From assembly GCA_024760905.1 (NCBI GenBank), contig CM045746.1:6896466-6960465 (forward strand): DNA of 64,000 bases, given 5' to 3'. This DNA is from Plotosus lineatus. Lineage: Eukaryota > Chordata > Actinopteri > Siluriformes > Plotosidae. A program made the translations under genes and the position numbers. Below the pieces are notes generated by a model. The model did no database searches. It saw only the letters and a program-made list of their open reading frames with translations, and was not told the origin of the DNA. Shown in pieces: positions 34,180 through 44,376 of the stretch (position 1 is its first letter; the number at the start of each line of letters is the position of its first letter).

Positions 34180-34462
34180 AGAGGGGGGGCTGGCATGGTT
34201 CCTCTCTGATCCCAGTCACCTCAGAAACATACTCTTCATGCTCCCACCATTGGGCAGACAGTACAGGAGCAATTGGAATTGAACCAGCAGATTCAGGGAC
34301 AGTTTCTATCTGCAAACCATCAGCCTTTATATTTTCTTATTTTACAATTATTTTTTACTTTATATTTCATCTAAATATTATTTTTATGTGCATTTTTTTT
34401 TTCATATGTGCAATATCGAGGGGTCCGAGTCCAAAAATTTCACTGCGGGAAGTGATGTTCTA

Positions 34463-34637
34463 TTGGTGTACTAGTGTTGTCGTGGTTAATGCGATGGGTC
34501 ACTAATCCAAACGTCAGCGGTTCAATCCCCACTGTTAGGCCCTTGAGCAAGGCCCTTCACACTCAATTGCTCAGTCGTATAAAAATGAAAATTGTAAGTC
34601 GCTCAGGATAAGAGCGTCTGCCAAATGCTACAAATGT
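34463..34637 (+). mobile_element. SINE family D (L2-tailed), plus strand
   Basis: tRNA-like head (gttgtcgtggttaatgcgat, B-box cggttcaatcccc), a middle segment cccttgagcaaggcccttca and a 3' tail aagtcgctcaggataagagc plus gtctgccaaatgc. The tail matches the 3' hairpin of the L2 element in this window. This is the V-SINE-like arrangement, in which a SINE borrows the L2 3' end for reverse transcription. Confidence 0.75.
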
Positions 34638-34671
34638 TTCCTGTGTATTACAATAAAACTTGAATCTTGAG

Positions 34672-34885
34672 ACTTTCCTCTGATAATCCAAAGACATGCC
34701 TAATTAACCGTGCCAAATCACGTCTAGGTGCAAGTGAGAATGGTAGTGTTTGTTGCCCTCTGATGGTCTCATGAGCTGTTCCTGGTGTACTCCACCTTCA
34801 GTCGGCTGAGAGGCTCCATCCTCCCCGTGACTTTATTAGGATTAAGTAGTTCAGCAAATGAGTGAGTGATTGAGTGAGAGGATAT
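34672..34885 (+). mobile_element. SINE family A, plus strand, head missing
   Basis: Body words aatccaaagacatgcctaat and ggtctcatgagctgttcctgg, then gattaagtagttcagcaaatg followed by (agtg)n-like tail. Confidence 0.55.
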
Positions 34886-35660
34886 CTCCAACTATTTGCC
34901 AGAGTAAAATTTCACCAAAAGATATATATTGCGAATTTACCAGGAAGTGCCAGAATTTGCAAAACATTTACTTTTGATGAGCTGCTCCTTTACACCCATG
35001 GACTCATTTAGACTTATATGCTGAGAACATCTAGATTTGATAAATTTGTGTCTGAAGGAGTAGTCATGCAAATCCATTTATCCATGTCTTGGAAAATCTC
35101 TAACTGACTACCTTCTGTGGGTTCATCCTTTAAAAGTGAGAAGTCTCATGCAGGAGCAGGAAAGAATCGGGGAGGATGTAATACTTAAAACCTGAATGAG
35201 GTAAAAGGAAAAAGCTGTACTAACAGGTCATTTAGCACTTAAAGTGAAAGGTAAACGCATCATCGTACAGTCAAGTGTTCATTGTGCTCAATGTGATACA
35301 AACTACCAGCTGAGATGTAACCTTTTCAATCCATGTCTTCGCTGCATGATGGCTGAGGTGAACATTACCTTGTCTAGGGAGGGCAGAGCTGATAATGGGC
35401 ACTTGGCTATCAGCTGAGGAATTCCATGGCAAAGATCTTCCAAGCTGTATTGCAGCTCATTGCATCATTATGTGATTTTTAGGAGACTGTGTCATTGAAC
35501 AGAAGGAAGGGATGATGTCATTATAAATTTCATGTCCCTTTCCCGAATTCTGTTGGCAGTCAGGGGGTTACTGTATGTGCAAAGATGGTAAAGATGGTAT
35601 CATTGAAAAAAATACTGTACTGTATTATGGGAAGAATCCATTTTATGAAAGGAAAAATAT
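34886..35660. other. Unannotated stretch
   Basis: No feature recognised. Confidence 0.5.
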
Positions 35661-35970
35661 TATTTCCTGAACTGCTTAGTCCAACAGGCATTGATTAAGG
35701 TGTGAGGAGGCTGCAACCTATCTCAACCGACTCTGGGCAAGGGACTGCACCCTGTTACAGGGCCAGTAGTCTTGTTTACAGCCATTGACACTTGTAAGGG
35801 GGAGGGGGGAATGGGACACCCAATTAATCTAATGTCTTTGGACAAACTGAAGTATGCAAATGAAACTCAAGCAAACACAAGAAGAACATGCTAACTCCAC
35901 AGAGACACACCATTGCTAAGTCCATAACTCGAATCAAAGACCCTTCTGCTGTGAGGTGGATATGCCAACC
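35661..35970 (-). mobile_element. SINE family A, minus strand
   Basis: Tail side ctgaactgcttagtccaac, body ctgcaacctatctcaaccga and aatctaatgtctttggacaa, head on the right with cataactcgaatcaaagacc (decayed B-box) and gctgtgaggtggatatgcc. Confidence 0.6.
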
Positions 35971-37270
35971 TTGACTTTACCATACTTATGTTTACATTTA
36001 AATCGGTTCTATTTATTTATATATGAAATCGTTGATAGTTTCCGTTATGGAACACCTAGACGAGGTCATCAGAAGACTCCTCGCCACATATACACAGTTA
36101 AAGTGAAAATGGAACATGCAGTTCAAAAATCTGTCCATCACCATTTATCGCAAATGTTCAGAACCAAAATTGCCTCAGTAAGACTGCCAAGGTCGACGGC
36201 TTATCTCGGTCGCCCACCCATTGCAGTTTCATCTGATGGACTCCACCACCGATGGAATGCAGTAGCTTCATCTTCTGGTTCTTTGAATGTTTTTTGTAAT
36301 ATTTATACATCGTCCAACTTGGCATATGCTCAAGGAACGCAATTTTTCAAGAGTGACATGCTCACTCTTGGCAACTGTTGTCTGCCGCCTTGTTCGACCC
36401 CCCGCCTGAGTGCTGTTATCTCTCCTGAGACAAAAGTCTCTGTTTAAATAACAGATTGCTAATAGTCATCTAATCCAGAAGGTATTTTAGCATGTCCTAT
36501 AAAAGTAGCTGGAATTATAAGATGGTTCAATTACTAATGAAAAGATGAAAGGATCTTTGGGGATGACAGAAATTTGAGTCAGTATGAGAGGTTGTTAATG
36601 CAGAGGAAAGTGCCAGGTAGGAATGTTGAAGAAAATGTATTCATAAGTGTAATGTGTATTTTAGTCTACTCTTGCTAATACTTCTATAAAAGCTACTTCA
36701 CATTTGTATTTAAAAAACCTAAATTAATCTATTTGGGAGGATAATGATTTAATCAATCTGCCACATTGCTATTTTATCCTGGATTTATTAAATCATGTAT
36801 GAAGAAGACAACCCGGTCTATTTCCCCACAAACAGACGGACAGGTGGTGGTAATCACAGGTGATGGCTGTTCTAATGCATCCCACATGCAGCTAAATGAG
36901 TGAGTCATCAAACAAGGCAGAATGCTAACCAAAGCATTCCAGAGAAAATAACGATAGGTGGTCTTGATCAATGACCAACTGTGGCCCTCTGGCGGTCCTG
37001 GGACATGACTGACATTTTGAAACAATAAGAAGTCTCTGAATGACACAGGTTCTCAAACCAAAGCATATTTAATTGCAATTGGGTTACAGTGGGAATAACT
37101 TTGAGTATCATGGGTCCCTGAGTCATCATCAGTACTAAACATATCCAACATCACCTTCTTGCAGCTTCCCCTTCTCCATATTCCTTACAAGCTATTTTTT
37201 ATGCAGGGTCAGTATAGATAGGCTGAGCTGAAAGAGTTGCAGGGTACCAGTCAGGGGTCACTGACACTTG
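35971..37270. other. Unannotated, with one 163-codon open frame
   Basis: The frame at 35956-36447 on the plus strand starts inside the adjacent SINE and has no recognisable domain. Base composition at 36050-36440 is more balanced than nearby sequence, so it may derive from an old coding sequence on either strand. I see no splice or family evidence. The rest, to the Tc1 at 37273, shows nothing. Confidence 0.35.
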
Positions 37271-37272
37271 TA

Positions 37273-38834
37273 CTAGTCATTCTCAAAAAATTAGCATATT
37301 GTGATAAAGTTCATTATTTTCTGTAATGTACTGATAAAAATTAAACTTTCATATATTTTAGATTCATTGCACACCAACTGAAATATTTGAGGTCTTTTAT
37401 TGTTTTAATATTGATGATTTTGGCATACAGCTCATGAAAACCAAAAATTCCTATCTCAAAAAATTAGCATATTTCATCCGACCAATAAAAAAAAAAAAAG
37501 TGTTTTTAATACAAAGAAAGTCAACCTTCAAATAATTATGTTCAGTTATGCACTCAATACTTGGTCGGGAATCCTTTTGCAGAAATGACCGCTTCAATGC
37601 GGCATGGCATGGAGGCAATCAGCCTGTGGCACTGCTGAGGTGTTATGGAGGCCCAGGATGCTTCGATAGCGGCCTTAAGCTCATCCACAGTGTTGGGTCT
37701 GGTGTCTCTCAACTTTCTCTTCATAATGTCCCACAGATTCTCTCTGGGTTTCAGGTCAGGAGAGTTGGCAGGCCAATTGAGCACAGTAATACCATGGTCA
37801 GTAAACCATTTAGCAGTGGTTTTGGCACTGTGAGCGGGTGCTAGGTCGTGCTGAAAAATGAAATCTTCATCTCCATAAAGCGTTTCATCAGATGGAAGCA
37901 TGAAGTGCTCCAAAATCTCCTGATAGCTAGCTGCATTGACCCTGCCCTTGATAAAACACAGTGGACCAACACCAGCAGCTGACATGGCACCCCAGACCAT
38001 CACTGACTGTGGGTACTTGACACTGGACTTCAGGCATTTTGGCATTTCCTTCTCCCCAGTCTTCCTCCAGACTCTAGCACCTTGATTTCCGAATGACATG
38101 CCAAATTTGCTTTCATCCGAAAAAAGTACTTTGGACCACTGAGGAACAGTCCAGTGCTGCTTCTCTATAGCCCAGGTCAGGTGCTTCTGCTGCGGTTTCT
38201 GGTTCAAAAGTGGCTTGACCTGGGGAATGCGGCACCTGTAGCCCAGTCCACTGCTTCCACAGGTCCCCCAAGGTCTGGAATCGGCCCTTCTCCACAATCT
38301 TCCGCAGGGTCCGGTCACCTCTTCTGGTTGTGCAGCGTTTTCTGCCACACTTTTTCCTTCCCACAGACGTCCCAATGAGGTGCCTTGATACAGCACTCTG
38401 GGAACAGCCTATTCGCTCAGAGATTTCTTTCTGTGTCTTACCCTCTTGCTTGAGGGTGTCAATGATGGCTTTCTGGACAGTAGTCAGGTCAGCAGTCTTA
38501 CCCATGATTGCAGTTTTGAGAAATGAACCAGGCTGGGAGTTTTTAAAAGCCTCAGGAATCTTTTGCAGGTGTTTAGAGTTAATTGGTTGATTCAGATGAT
38601 TAGGTTAATAGCTCGTTTAGACTACCTGAACATGATATGCTAATTTTTTGAGATAGGAATTTTGGGTTTTCATCAGCTGTATGCCAAAATCATCAGTATT
38701 AAAACAATAAAAGACCTGAAATATTTCAGTTGATGTGCAATGAATCTAAAATATATGAAAGTTTAATTTTTATCAGTACATTACAGAAAATAATGAACTT
38801 TATCACAATATGCTAATTTTTTGAGAAGGACTAG
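37273..38834 (-). mobile_element. Tc1 transposon, copy 2, nearly complete
   Basis: 1562 bp between TA dinucleotides (37271-37272 and 38835-38836). Long inverted terminal repeats of about 200 bases begin ctagtcattctcaaaaaatt and end aattttttgagaaggactag. An inner repeat of aaaaaattagcatatt sits near 37456, mirrored near 38640. This IR/DR organisation is known from Sleeping Beauty-like fish Tc1 elements. Left and right arms are nearly identical, indicating a fairly young copy. Confidence 0.93.
37554..38505 (-). pseudogene. Tc1 transposase, one frameshift/deletion
   Basis: Cut-and-paste transposase of the Tc1 family. The paired-like DNA-binding domain starts at Met 38505 (MGKTADLTTVQKAIIDTLK, KEISERIGCSQSAVSRHL). 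A GRKR-type linker (GRKKCGRKRCTTRR) leads to the catalytic domain with LFSDESKF, FQHDLAPAHSA and PRENLWD. There are 34 residues between the second Asp and the Glu, i.e. DD34E, as expected. At about 38240 a deletion of around 20 codons with a frame change separates the DNA-binding half (frame ending 38113) from the catalytic half (frame 38396-37554). All three catalytic residues are intact, so only this lesion makes the copy inactive. Confidence 0.92.
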
Positions 38835-38889
38835 TATACAGAAGTAAAAAAAAATGTCCATTTAACTTTATAGTGATACCAATGTATTT

Positions 38890-39115
38890 TATCTTTATTT
38901 TAATATACCTAGGAACTGGAAGGACCCTTTTAGGGTCCTTGCCCAAAAGTTGCAGATTGTGCTTGAATCACTTGTGCTTAAATTTTGATTTTCCAATAAG
39001 TAACCTAGAGCCACCACTACTTTATTCTGGGCAAAGACCCAACAGTGGCAGTTTGCTAGTGCTAGGACTCAAATCATCAATCCCCAATATGTAATTCAGT
39101 GTCATCACTGCCTTC
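38890..39115 (-). mobile_element. SINE-like fragment (family D type), minus strand
   Basis: The right part (39028-39080) has gggcaaagacccaacagtgg and cagtttgctagtgctaggac, matching the head-proximal part of the copy at 52.4 kb. The left part is too diverged to confirm. Confidence 0.4.
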
Positions 39116-39122
39116 TTCTTAA

Positions 39123-39240
39123 TTATCCATTCATTTTCTGAAATGCCTAATGGTCGAATGCCTAAAGACGCAGGTACCCATCTCAGCCAGCTCTGGATGA
39201 GGGCAGAGAACACCATGGACAGCTCACCAGGCCATCACAG
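39123..39240 (-). mobile_element. SINE family A fragment, minus strand
   Basis: Tail-side segment: atccattcattttctgaaat, then cccatctcagccagctctgg and catggacagctcaccaggcc. Head absent. Confidence 0.6.
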
Positions 39241-39569
39241 TCCTTTTATTTATAGTATCTCTTAGTCTATAAAAGGACTTGAACTGCCATCGCTCAAAAT
39301 TTCCCTTGTATACAACTCACCGTCTTGTTAAGTAGCTCATAAACCCCTACAAAAATAATTAAGGCTATCTGGGAGGAGTTTTTTCTGAAGTTCTGGCTCT
39401 GTTCACTTTCGATCTTGAGTTTTCATTAGGATAATTCAAAAAATAACTCATTTATCAGCATAAAACTCAAAGTCTCACTATACTCAAGATACACCGAGTT
39501 TGATTCCTGGTTTCATTTAAGATCAGTAAACGGTTATTTTTGGTGATTGATTCCATGTAGTGTAGTGGG

Positions 39570-39915
39570 CAGTGGTGGTCTAGTGGTATAGGGCGCTGGA
39601 TCGCTGATCCAAAGGTTGGGGGTTCGAGTCCCACTCTCCACAAGGTTGTCACTGTCCCCCCAGTGCAGCTAACTGGGTTATCAAAAGTGGGCCATGTCTC
39701 TCACTGTCTATGGTGTGAGGCATGTAAAAGAACCATTGCTGACTTTCGTAAAGAGTAGCTGCAAAGTCGTCAGCGTGTTTCTGTCCCTTGCTAAAAGGGT
39801 TGTGACAGGGAGGGCATCCGACGTAAAAACCTCTGCAAAATCAAACATGCGAATCACATGATTCACTGTGGCGACTCCCGAGTAAAAGGGAAAAAGCCGA
39901 AAGGAAGACAGACAA
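39570..39915 (+). mobile_element. SINE family C (RTE-tailed), plus strand, fullest copy
   Basis: Head with an A-box-like tggtctagtggtatagggc and a good B-box gggttcgagtccc. A central part follows (cagtgcagctaactgggtta, gtaaaagaaccattgctgac), then ggagggcatccgacgtaaaa and atgcgaatcacatgattcac, and the end ctgtggcgactcccgag... aaagccgaaaggaag. The penultimate block matches the RTE 5' region at 56.1-56.2 kb, and the last block matches the RTE 3' tail. Confidence 0.8.
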
Positions 39916-41485
39916 TTCCATGTAGTGTAACACAGTATTGGCGAAAAAAAAAAGAGAAAGCTTTTCAGTGCATAATCATATATTCATCTACTCAGGTAGG
40001 TAATTATTTTCATGCCATTACTGGGGAAATCTGTAGAATTAAGAAAATCACACTGGCAAATATTGCTGAAATTGTGAAATGACAAGTAAACGTGTTTAAC
40101 TTCCAATGTAATCAGACTTTCAACAAATACCAGGAAGAATTCACTAGAAATCAGCACAACAGCTAGCCTCAGCTTGTTGTCTTCATGTGGGTGGTCTTTA
40201 AATTAACTGACAAGTCAAGTCTTCTGTAACCCATGTAAATACATGGTTACTAATTTTATTGGAAACAAACCCTAATTTCCAACGCTCCCTGAAAGCACTA
40301 TAGTTTCCTAGTCCCCTTGAACGCATTATAGGCACGTGCTGCGTGCGCCTGGCTGAGCACAGCAGAGCGTGCAGCAGAGTGCTGAGGAGCAGGACGCATA
40401 CAGAGCCCTCGAAAAGCGACACAAAGCCTTGTATGTGTTTTGTTCTCTCTCAATCGAACCGGGTGGAGAGTGTTTGTTTTCTTGGAAACTCCGGTGAGTC
40501 ATTACAATATGAAGCTAGCTTAAAAACCTATGCTAACTTTACACGTGGTGAACCTATGCTAACTTTACACGTGGTGACTTTTAAAACTGTGTGCACTATT
40601 TTTGTCTTTAAAAAGCTAAGACCAGTCGGAGTACACAACAAAGATTGTGCTGTGCACAAAATGAGCCTTACATTTTATTTTTCTAAATGTTTTGTTGAAG
40701 CACTTTTGCTAATGCACTAAAGTAGTGCAGATAAGCTGTTTTGTTTTGTATTACATTCCATTCAGTGCCTTTCATGCACTTTTGTCATTTTATTTAGGAA
40801 TTACTGTTGTTAAATATTTTATTCATTGTGTCTGTACTGCATGTGCAGACTGGATTTTTAGTGGATCTGGATTTGATCTTGAAGCTGGTTTCGGACACGG
40901 ATGGCGAGCCAAATCCAGTGAGAACTCTTGGCGGATCCAGAAGCAGTGTGGCCAACCGTTCTCTGGATGCGAGAGTAGATCTACAGACCCAACTACTTCA
41001 AATCACAGGATCCCAGATAAGAACAAATAAAAACACCTTTATCCCAAACGGATCACAATCCTGGAAAAAACTCCCGAATTCACACAAATCGAACCTTAGA
41101 GACTAAGCTTATTTTATTTTTATTTTGTAAAGAGTGTTCTACAACATTGTTTGCACTGTTTCTTGTGATATTGTTAATTGTAATAAATCTGCCGGCTGTT
41201 CAACTTTAAATCTCCACAATTCATTTTACTCCTCTAGAACCTAGTATATAATCTAGCACAACTATATCAAGCTGGTGTTACACTTCTATAACTTTTTTTT
41301 TTCTTGCTGAAACTATTTGCTCAATACCTAACTGAGCACTAGCTTAGTTCATGTCCTGTGTATACAAGAACAAGGACCATTTTATAGGTTTCCTAGTTTT
41401 GCCACCAGGACAAATTGATGCTAAAACATGCACAGTACTTAGGCAGGGAGTTTTGGAGTACTTGCCTACTAGTAAAGATATTATG
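39916..41485. other. Unannotated; possible LTR or promoter-like segment
   Basis: 40320-40500 is GC-richer and ends in a splice-donor-like ccggtgagtc. 41150-41260 has aataaa and LTR-like composition. I could not define matching ends, a primer site or an ORF, so neither an LTR element nor a host exon is supported. A 26-bp tandem duplication lies within it. Confidence 0.3.
40525..40576. repeat. 26-bp tandem duplication
   Basis: Two exact adjacent copies of a 26-bp unit (aacctatgctaactttacac plus gtggtg). An exact duplication implies a recent slip event. Confidence 0.95.
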
Positions 41486-41790
41486 GTAAAATCTGTTGGG
41501 ATTTTTACACCCAAGCCTACTGGATCATCAGGCCGGTACTTATCCTCGGTTTCTGTAGCGTGAAGCGACCAGGAGTTCAACTCCTCCTGGATGGGACGCT
41601 AGTCCATCGCAGGTTACCTTCCCATTATATTTTTACTGGTACCCATTTATACTGCTGGGTGAACAGAGGCACACTTGTGGTTAAGACCTTGCCCAGGGGT
41701 CATAGCACAGTGGGGTCTAACTGGGATTCGAACACACAACCTCCCGATCATAAGCGCAGCACCCTAACCACTATGTCACCTGCCCCACAA
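41486..41790 (-). mobile_element. SINE family B, minus strand
   Basis: Starts with the family end (aaatctgttgggatttttac in reverse) and runs to the head on the right (cgaacacacaacctcccgat, agtggttagggtgctg-like in reverse). Full-length relative to the copy at 25.9 kb. Confidence 0.72.
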
Positions 41791-41842
41791 AAGATATGAT
41801 CTTATTGAAATTTTATAATAATATTTATTGTAGCAAAGATTT

Positions 41843-42914
41843 GCAAAAAGGATAGAAATGGCTGTGGTAAATACTTTCTTCCAGAAGAGACAGGAGCATA
41901 GGGTGACTTATAAAAGCGGAGGTAGGAGCACACAGGTAGATAATATCTTGTGTAGGCGATGTAATTTGAAGGAAGTCCATGACTGCAAAGTAGTAGTAGG
42001 TGAGAGTATTGCCAAACAGCATAGGATGGTGGTGTGTAGGATGATACTGATAGTGAGGAAGGTGAAGAAGGCAAAGACAGAGCAGAAGACAAAGTGGTGG
42101 AAGCTGAAAAAGGAAGAGTGTTGTGTTGTTTTCAAGGAGGAGTTGAAACAGGCTTTGGGTGGTCAGGAAGTTCTTCCAGATCATCTTTTCCTTTTGGGTT
42201 TTCCCTTCAGGGGTCACCACAGCGAATCATCTGCCTCGATCTCACCCTATCCTTTGCATCATCTCTTATACCAGCTACCTTCATGTCCTACTTCACTACA
42301 TCCATGAATCGTCTCTTTGGTGGAAGTGCTTCCAGATGACTGGAAAAATACAGCTAATGTGATCAGGGAGACAGGTAGGAGAGTACTTGGTGCATCATCT
42401 GAAAGGAAAGTAGATAAGGAAACTTGGTGGTGGAATGCGGAAGTGCAGGAGTGTGTACAAAGAAAGAGGTTAGCTAAGAAGAAGTGGGACATTGAGAGAA
42501 CTGAAGAGCGTAAACAGGAGTACAGGGAGACATAGCGTAAGGAGAAGGTAGCAAAGATGAAAATGTTGAGGTTCTCTTTGGGAGTAACGAGGATGGATAG
42601 GATCAGGAATGAGCACATCAGAGGGACAGCACATGTAAGAGGTTTTGGAGACAAAATTAGAGAGGCTAGATTGAGATGGTTTGGACATGTACAGAGGAGG
42701 GATAGTGAATATATTGGTAGTAGAATGCTGAGGTTGGAACTACCAGGCAGAAGGCCTAGATGAAGACCAAAGAGAAGATTCATGGATGTGGCGAACGAGG
42801 ACATGAAGGTAGTTGGTGTAAGAGAAGAAGATGCAGAGGATAGGGTGAAATGGAGGCAAATGATTTGCTGTGGCAACCCCTGAAGGGAAAAGCCGAAAGG
42901 AAAAGAAGAAGTAT
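41843..42914 (+). mobile_element. RTE LINE with RT deleted and a nested RTE tail
   Basis: Begins in the endonuclease C-terminus/linker (MAVVNTFFQKRQEHRVTYKS, QVDNILCRRCNLKEV, KEELKQALGGQEVLPD). It continues after the nested insert with DWKNTANVIRETGRRVLG and ETWWWNAEVQECVQRKRLAK, then jumps near 42553 to KMKMLRFSLGVTRMDR. The whole RT is missing, and the join sits in a shared aaggtagca-type sequence. The flanking caaagattt (41834-41842 and 42915-42923) is a probable 9-bp TSD. Confidence 0.85.
42182..42322 (-). mobile_element. RTE 3' stub nested in RTE, with 15-bp TSD
   Basis: About 140 bases of RTE 3' end in minus orientation (gggttttcccttcaggggtc at left). Flanking gaagttcttccagat (42167-42181) and gaagtgcttccagat (42323-42337) match at 14 of 15 positions. 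The insertion target is the GGQEVLPD codons of the host RTE. Confidence 0.88.
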
Positions 42915-42992
42915 CAAAGATTTAATTTTAAAAAAGAAAGTAATTTAGAGATAATTTAATTACTGTAATTAGCAATAATGAAACCCAGTTAC

Positions 42993-43990
42993 ATGTGTTT
43001 GTTTTCAAGGAGGAGTTGAAACAGGCTTTGGGTGGTCAGGAAGTGCTTCCAGATCTTCTTTTCCTTTTGGCTGTTCCCTTCAGAGGTCGCCACAGCGAAT
43101 CATCTGCCTCCATCTTACTCGAGTCTCTGCATCTTCTCTTACACCAACTACTTCCATGTCCTCCTTCACCACATTCATAAATCTTCTCTTTGGTCTTCCT
43201 CTAAGCCTTCTGCCTGGTAGTTCCAACCTTAGCATCCTACTGCCAATATATTCACTATCCCTCCTCTGTACATGTCCAAACCATCTCAATCTAGCCTCTC
43301 TGACTTTGTCTCCAATACCTCTAACATGTGCTGTCCCTCTGATGTACTTATTCCTGATCCTATCCATCCTCGTTACTCCCAAAGAGAACCTCAACATTTT
43401 TATCTCTGCTACCTCCAGCTCTGCCTTCTGTCTTTTCCTCAGCGCCACTGTTTCAAAACCATACAACATCGCTGGACTCAACACCGTCTTGTACACGTTT
43501 CCTTTCATTCTTGCCGATACCTTCCCATCACACATCACACCGGACACTCTGCCAACCATTCCAACATGCCTGCACACACTTCACTGCTTTTCCACACTCT
43601 CCATTCCTCTGGACTGTTCAGTCTAAGTACTTAAAATCCTCCACCTTCTTTATCTCTGCTCCCTTTAACCTCACCATTCCTCTTGGGTCCTTCTTGTTCA
43701 CACACATGTATTCTGTGTTACTGAGGCTGACCTTCATTCCTCTTCTTTCCGGGGCATACCTCCACCTCTCTAGATTTCCCTCCACTTGTTCTCTGCTCTC
43801 ACTACAGATCACAATTTCATCTGCAAACATCATCGTCCATGAAGATTCTTGTCTAGCCTTGTCTGTCAGCCTGTCCATCACCATAACAAACAAGATGGGG
43901 CTCCACGTTGAACTCTTCTGTCACGCCAACAGCACACCTCACCACGTTCTTACGTCGCTCATACATTTCCTGCACCACTCTAACCTTAAC
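42993..43990 (-). mobile_element. RTE composite: short plus piece joined to a minus-strand copy
   Basis: 42993-43052 is plus-strand RTE coding sequence (VFKEELKQALGGQEVLPD). At 43053 it joins, tail first, to a minus-strand RTE running to about 43990. The minus copy encodes the RT active site with FADEIVICSESREQ (FADD changed to FADE, near 43830), TEYMCVNKKDPRGMVRL, the C-terminal domain (RLRWFGHVQRRDSEYIG) and the natural end. A frameshift occurs near 43600. The join is at the same base position of the RTE body as the nested insertion at 42182. Confidence 0.82.
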
Positions 43991-44027
43991 TTACTCATAA
44001 TCTATAAATATTAACTGTGCCTATTAC

Positions 44028-44376
44028 CAGTAATTCATTTTCTGAGCCATTTATTCCTATTAGAGTCTGAGGGATGCTTGAGCCTGTCTCAGCCAAATCT
44101 GGGTGAAAGCAAGGTTCAGCCTGAACAGCTGACAAATCTATTAAAAGGGCCAACACACCCACGACCCTGAAGAGTTTTCTCACACAGCTAGGAACAATCA
44201 AAACAGCCAATTAACCTAATGTGCATGTATTTGAACTGTCAGAGGAAACCAAAGTATCTGGAGGAAAAGCAAGCACAGACCAAACCTCAGATAGAAACGC
44301 CCACACCATGCTTGGGAATCCAACCCGGGATTATCCCTCCTTGCGGTGAGGCAGTCATGCTAACCACACGGTGCCA
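44028..44376 (-). mobile_element. SINE family A, minus strand, full span
   Basis: Tail side ttcattttctgagccattta. Body includes caattaacctaatgtgcatg and ctgtcagaggaaaccaaagt. Head on the right includes gggaatccaacccgggatta (decayed B-box) and catgctaaccacacggtgcc. Confidence 0.65.

Larger units (their letters stand above)
33329..34670 (+). mobile_element. CR1/Rex1-superfamily LINE, 3' part
   Basis: Frames in succession give FKTIIPPRLVMKLQDLCI, NWIMDFLMGRPQVVQLG, GCVFSPLLYTLLIHGCPAT, FADTT-like (ADTTTISCIGD) and SWHRDNNLLLNVDNTKELIV, then FGMDCRIITNFNQCTI. It ends in caataaaacttgaatcttga at about 34670. The RT active-site ADD has become AD-T through a shift. It differs from the Rex1 copy at 17-20 kb. 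A poly-A tract and a SINE interrupt its 3' part. Confidence 0.7.

Noticed and set aside
35956..36447. 163-codon frame as a host gene
   Set aside because: It starts inside a SINE and shows no domain, splice context or family resemblance on either strand.
39570..39640. Functional tRNA gene (and similar heads at 16.9, 25.8, 25.9, 34.5 and 41.7 kb)
   Set aside because: Polymerase III A/B-box-like motifs are present, but no cloverleaf could be completed and each is followed by a SINE body.
40320..40500. Promoter and first exon of a host gene
   Set aside because: GC-richer with a gtgagt donor-like site, but there is no ORF, no clear TATA or CpG island and no partner exon.
40725..41106. Degenerate 2A-like or ORF1-like peptide (DTDGEPNP) suggesting a LINE or retrovirus-like gene
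   Set aside because: The match is short and imperfect and nothing else in the frame supports it.
43156..43634. Plus-strand frames of 120-167 codons across 43.1-44.0 kb, and similar ones at 31.6-32.3 and 53.8-54.5 kb
   Set aside because: They are antisense shadows of the RTE ORF, whose motifs lie on the minus strand.
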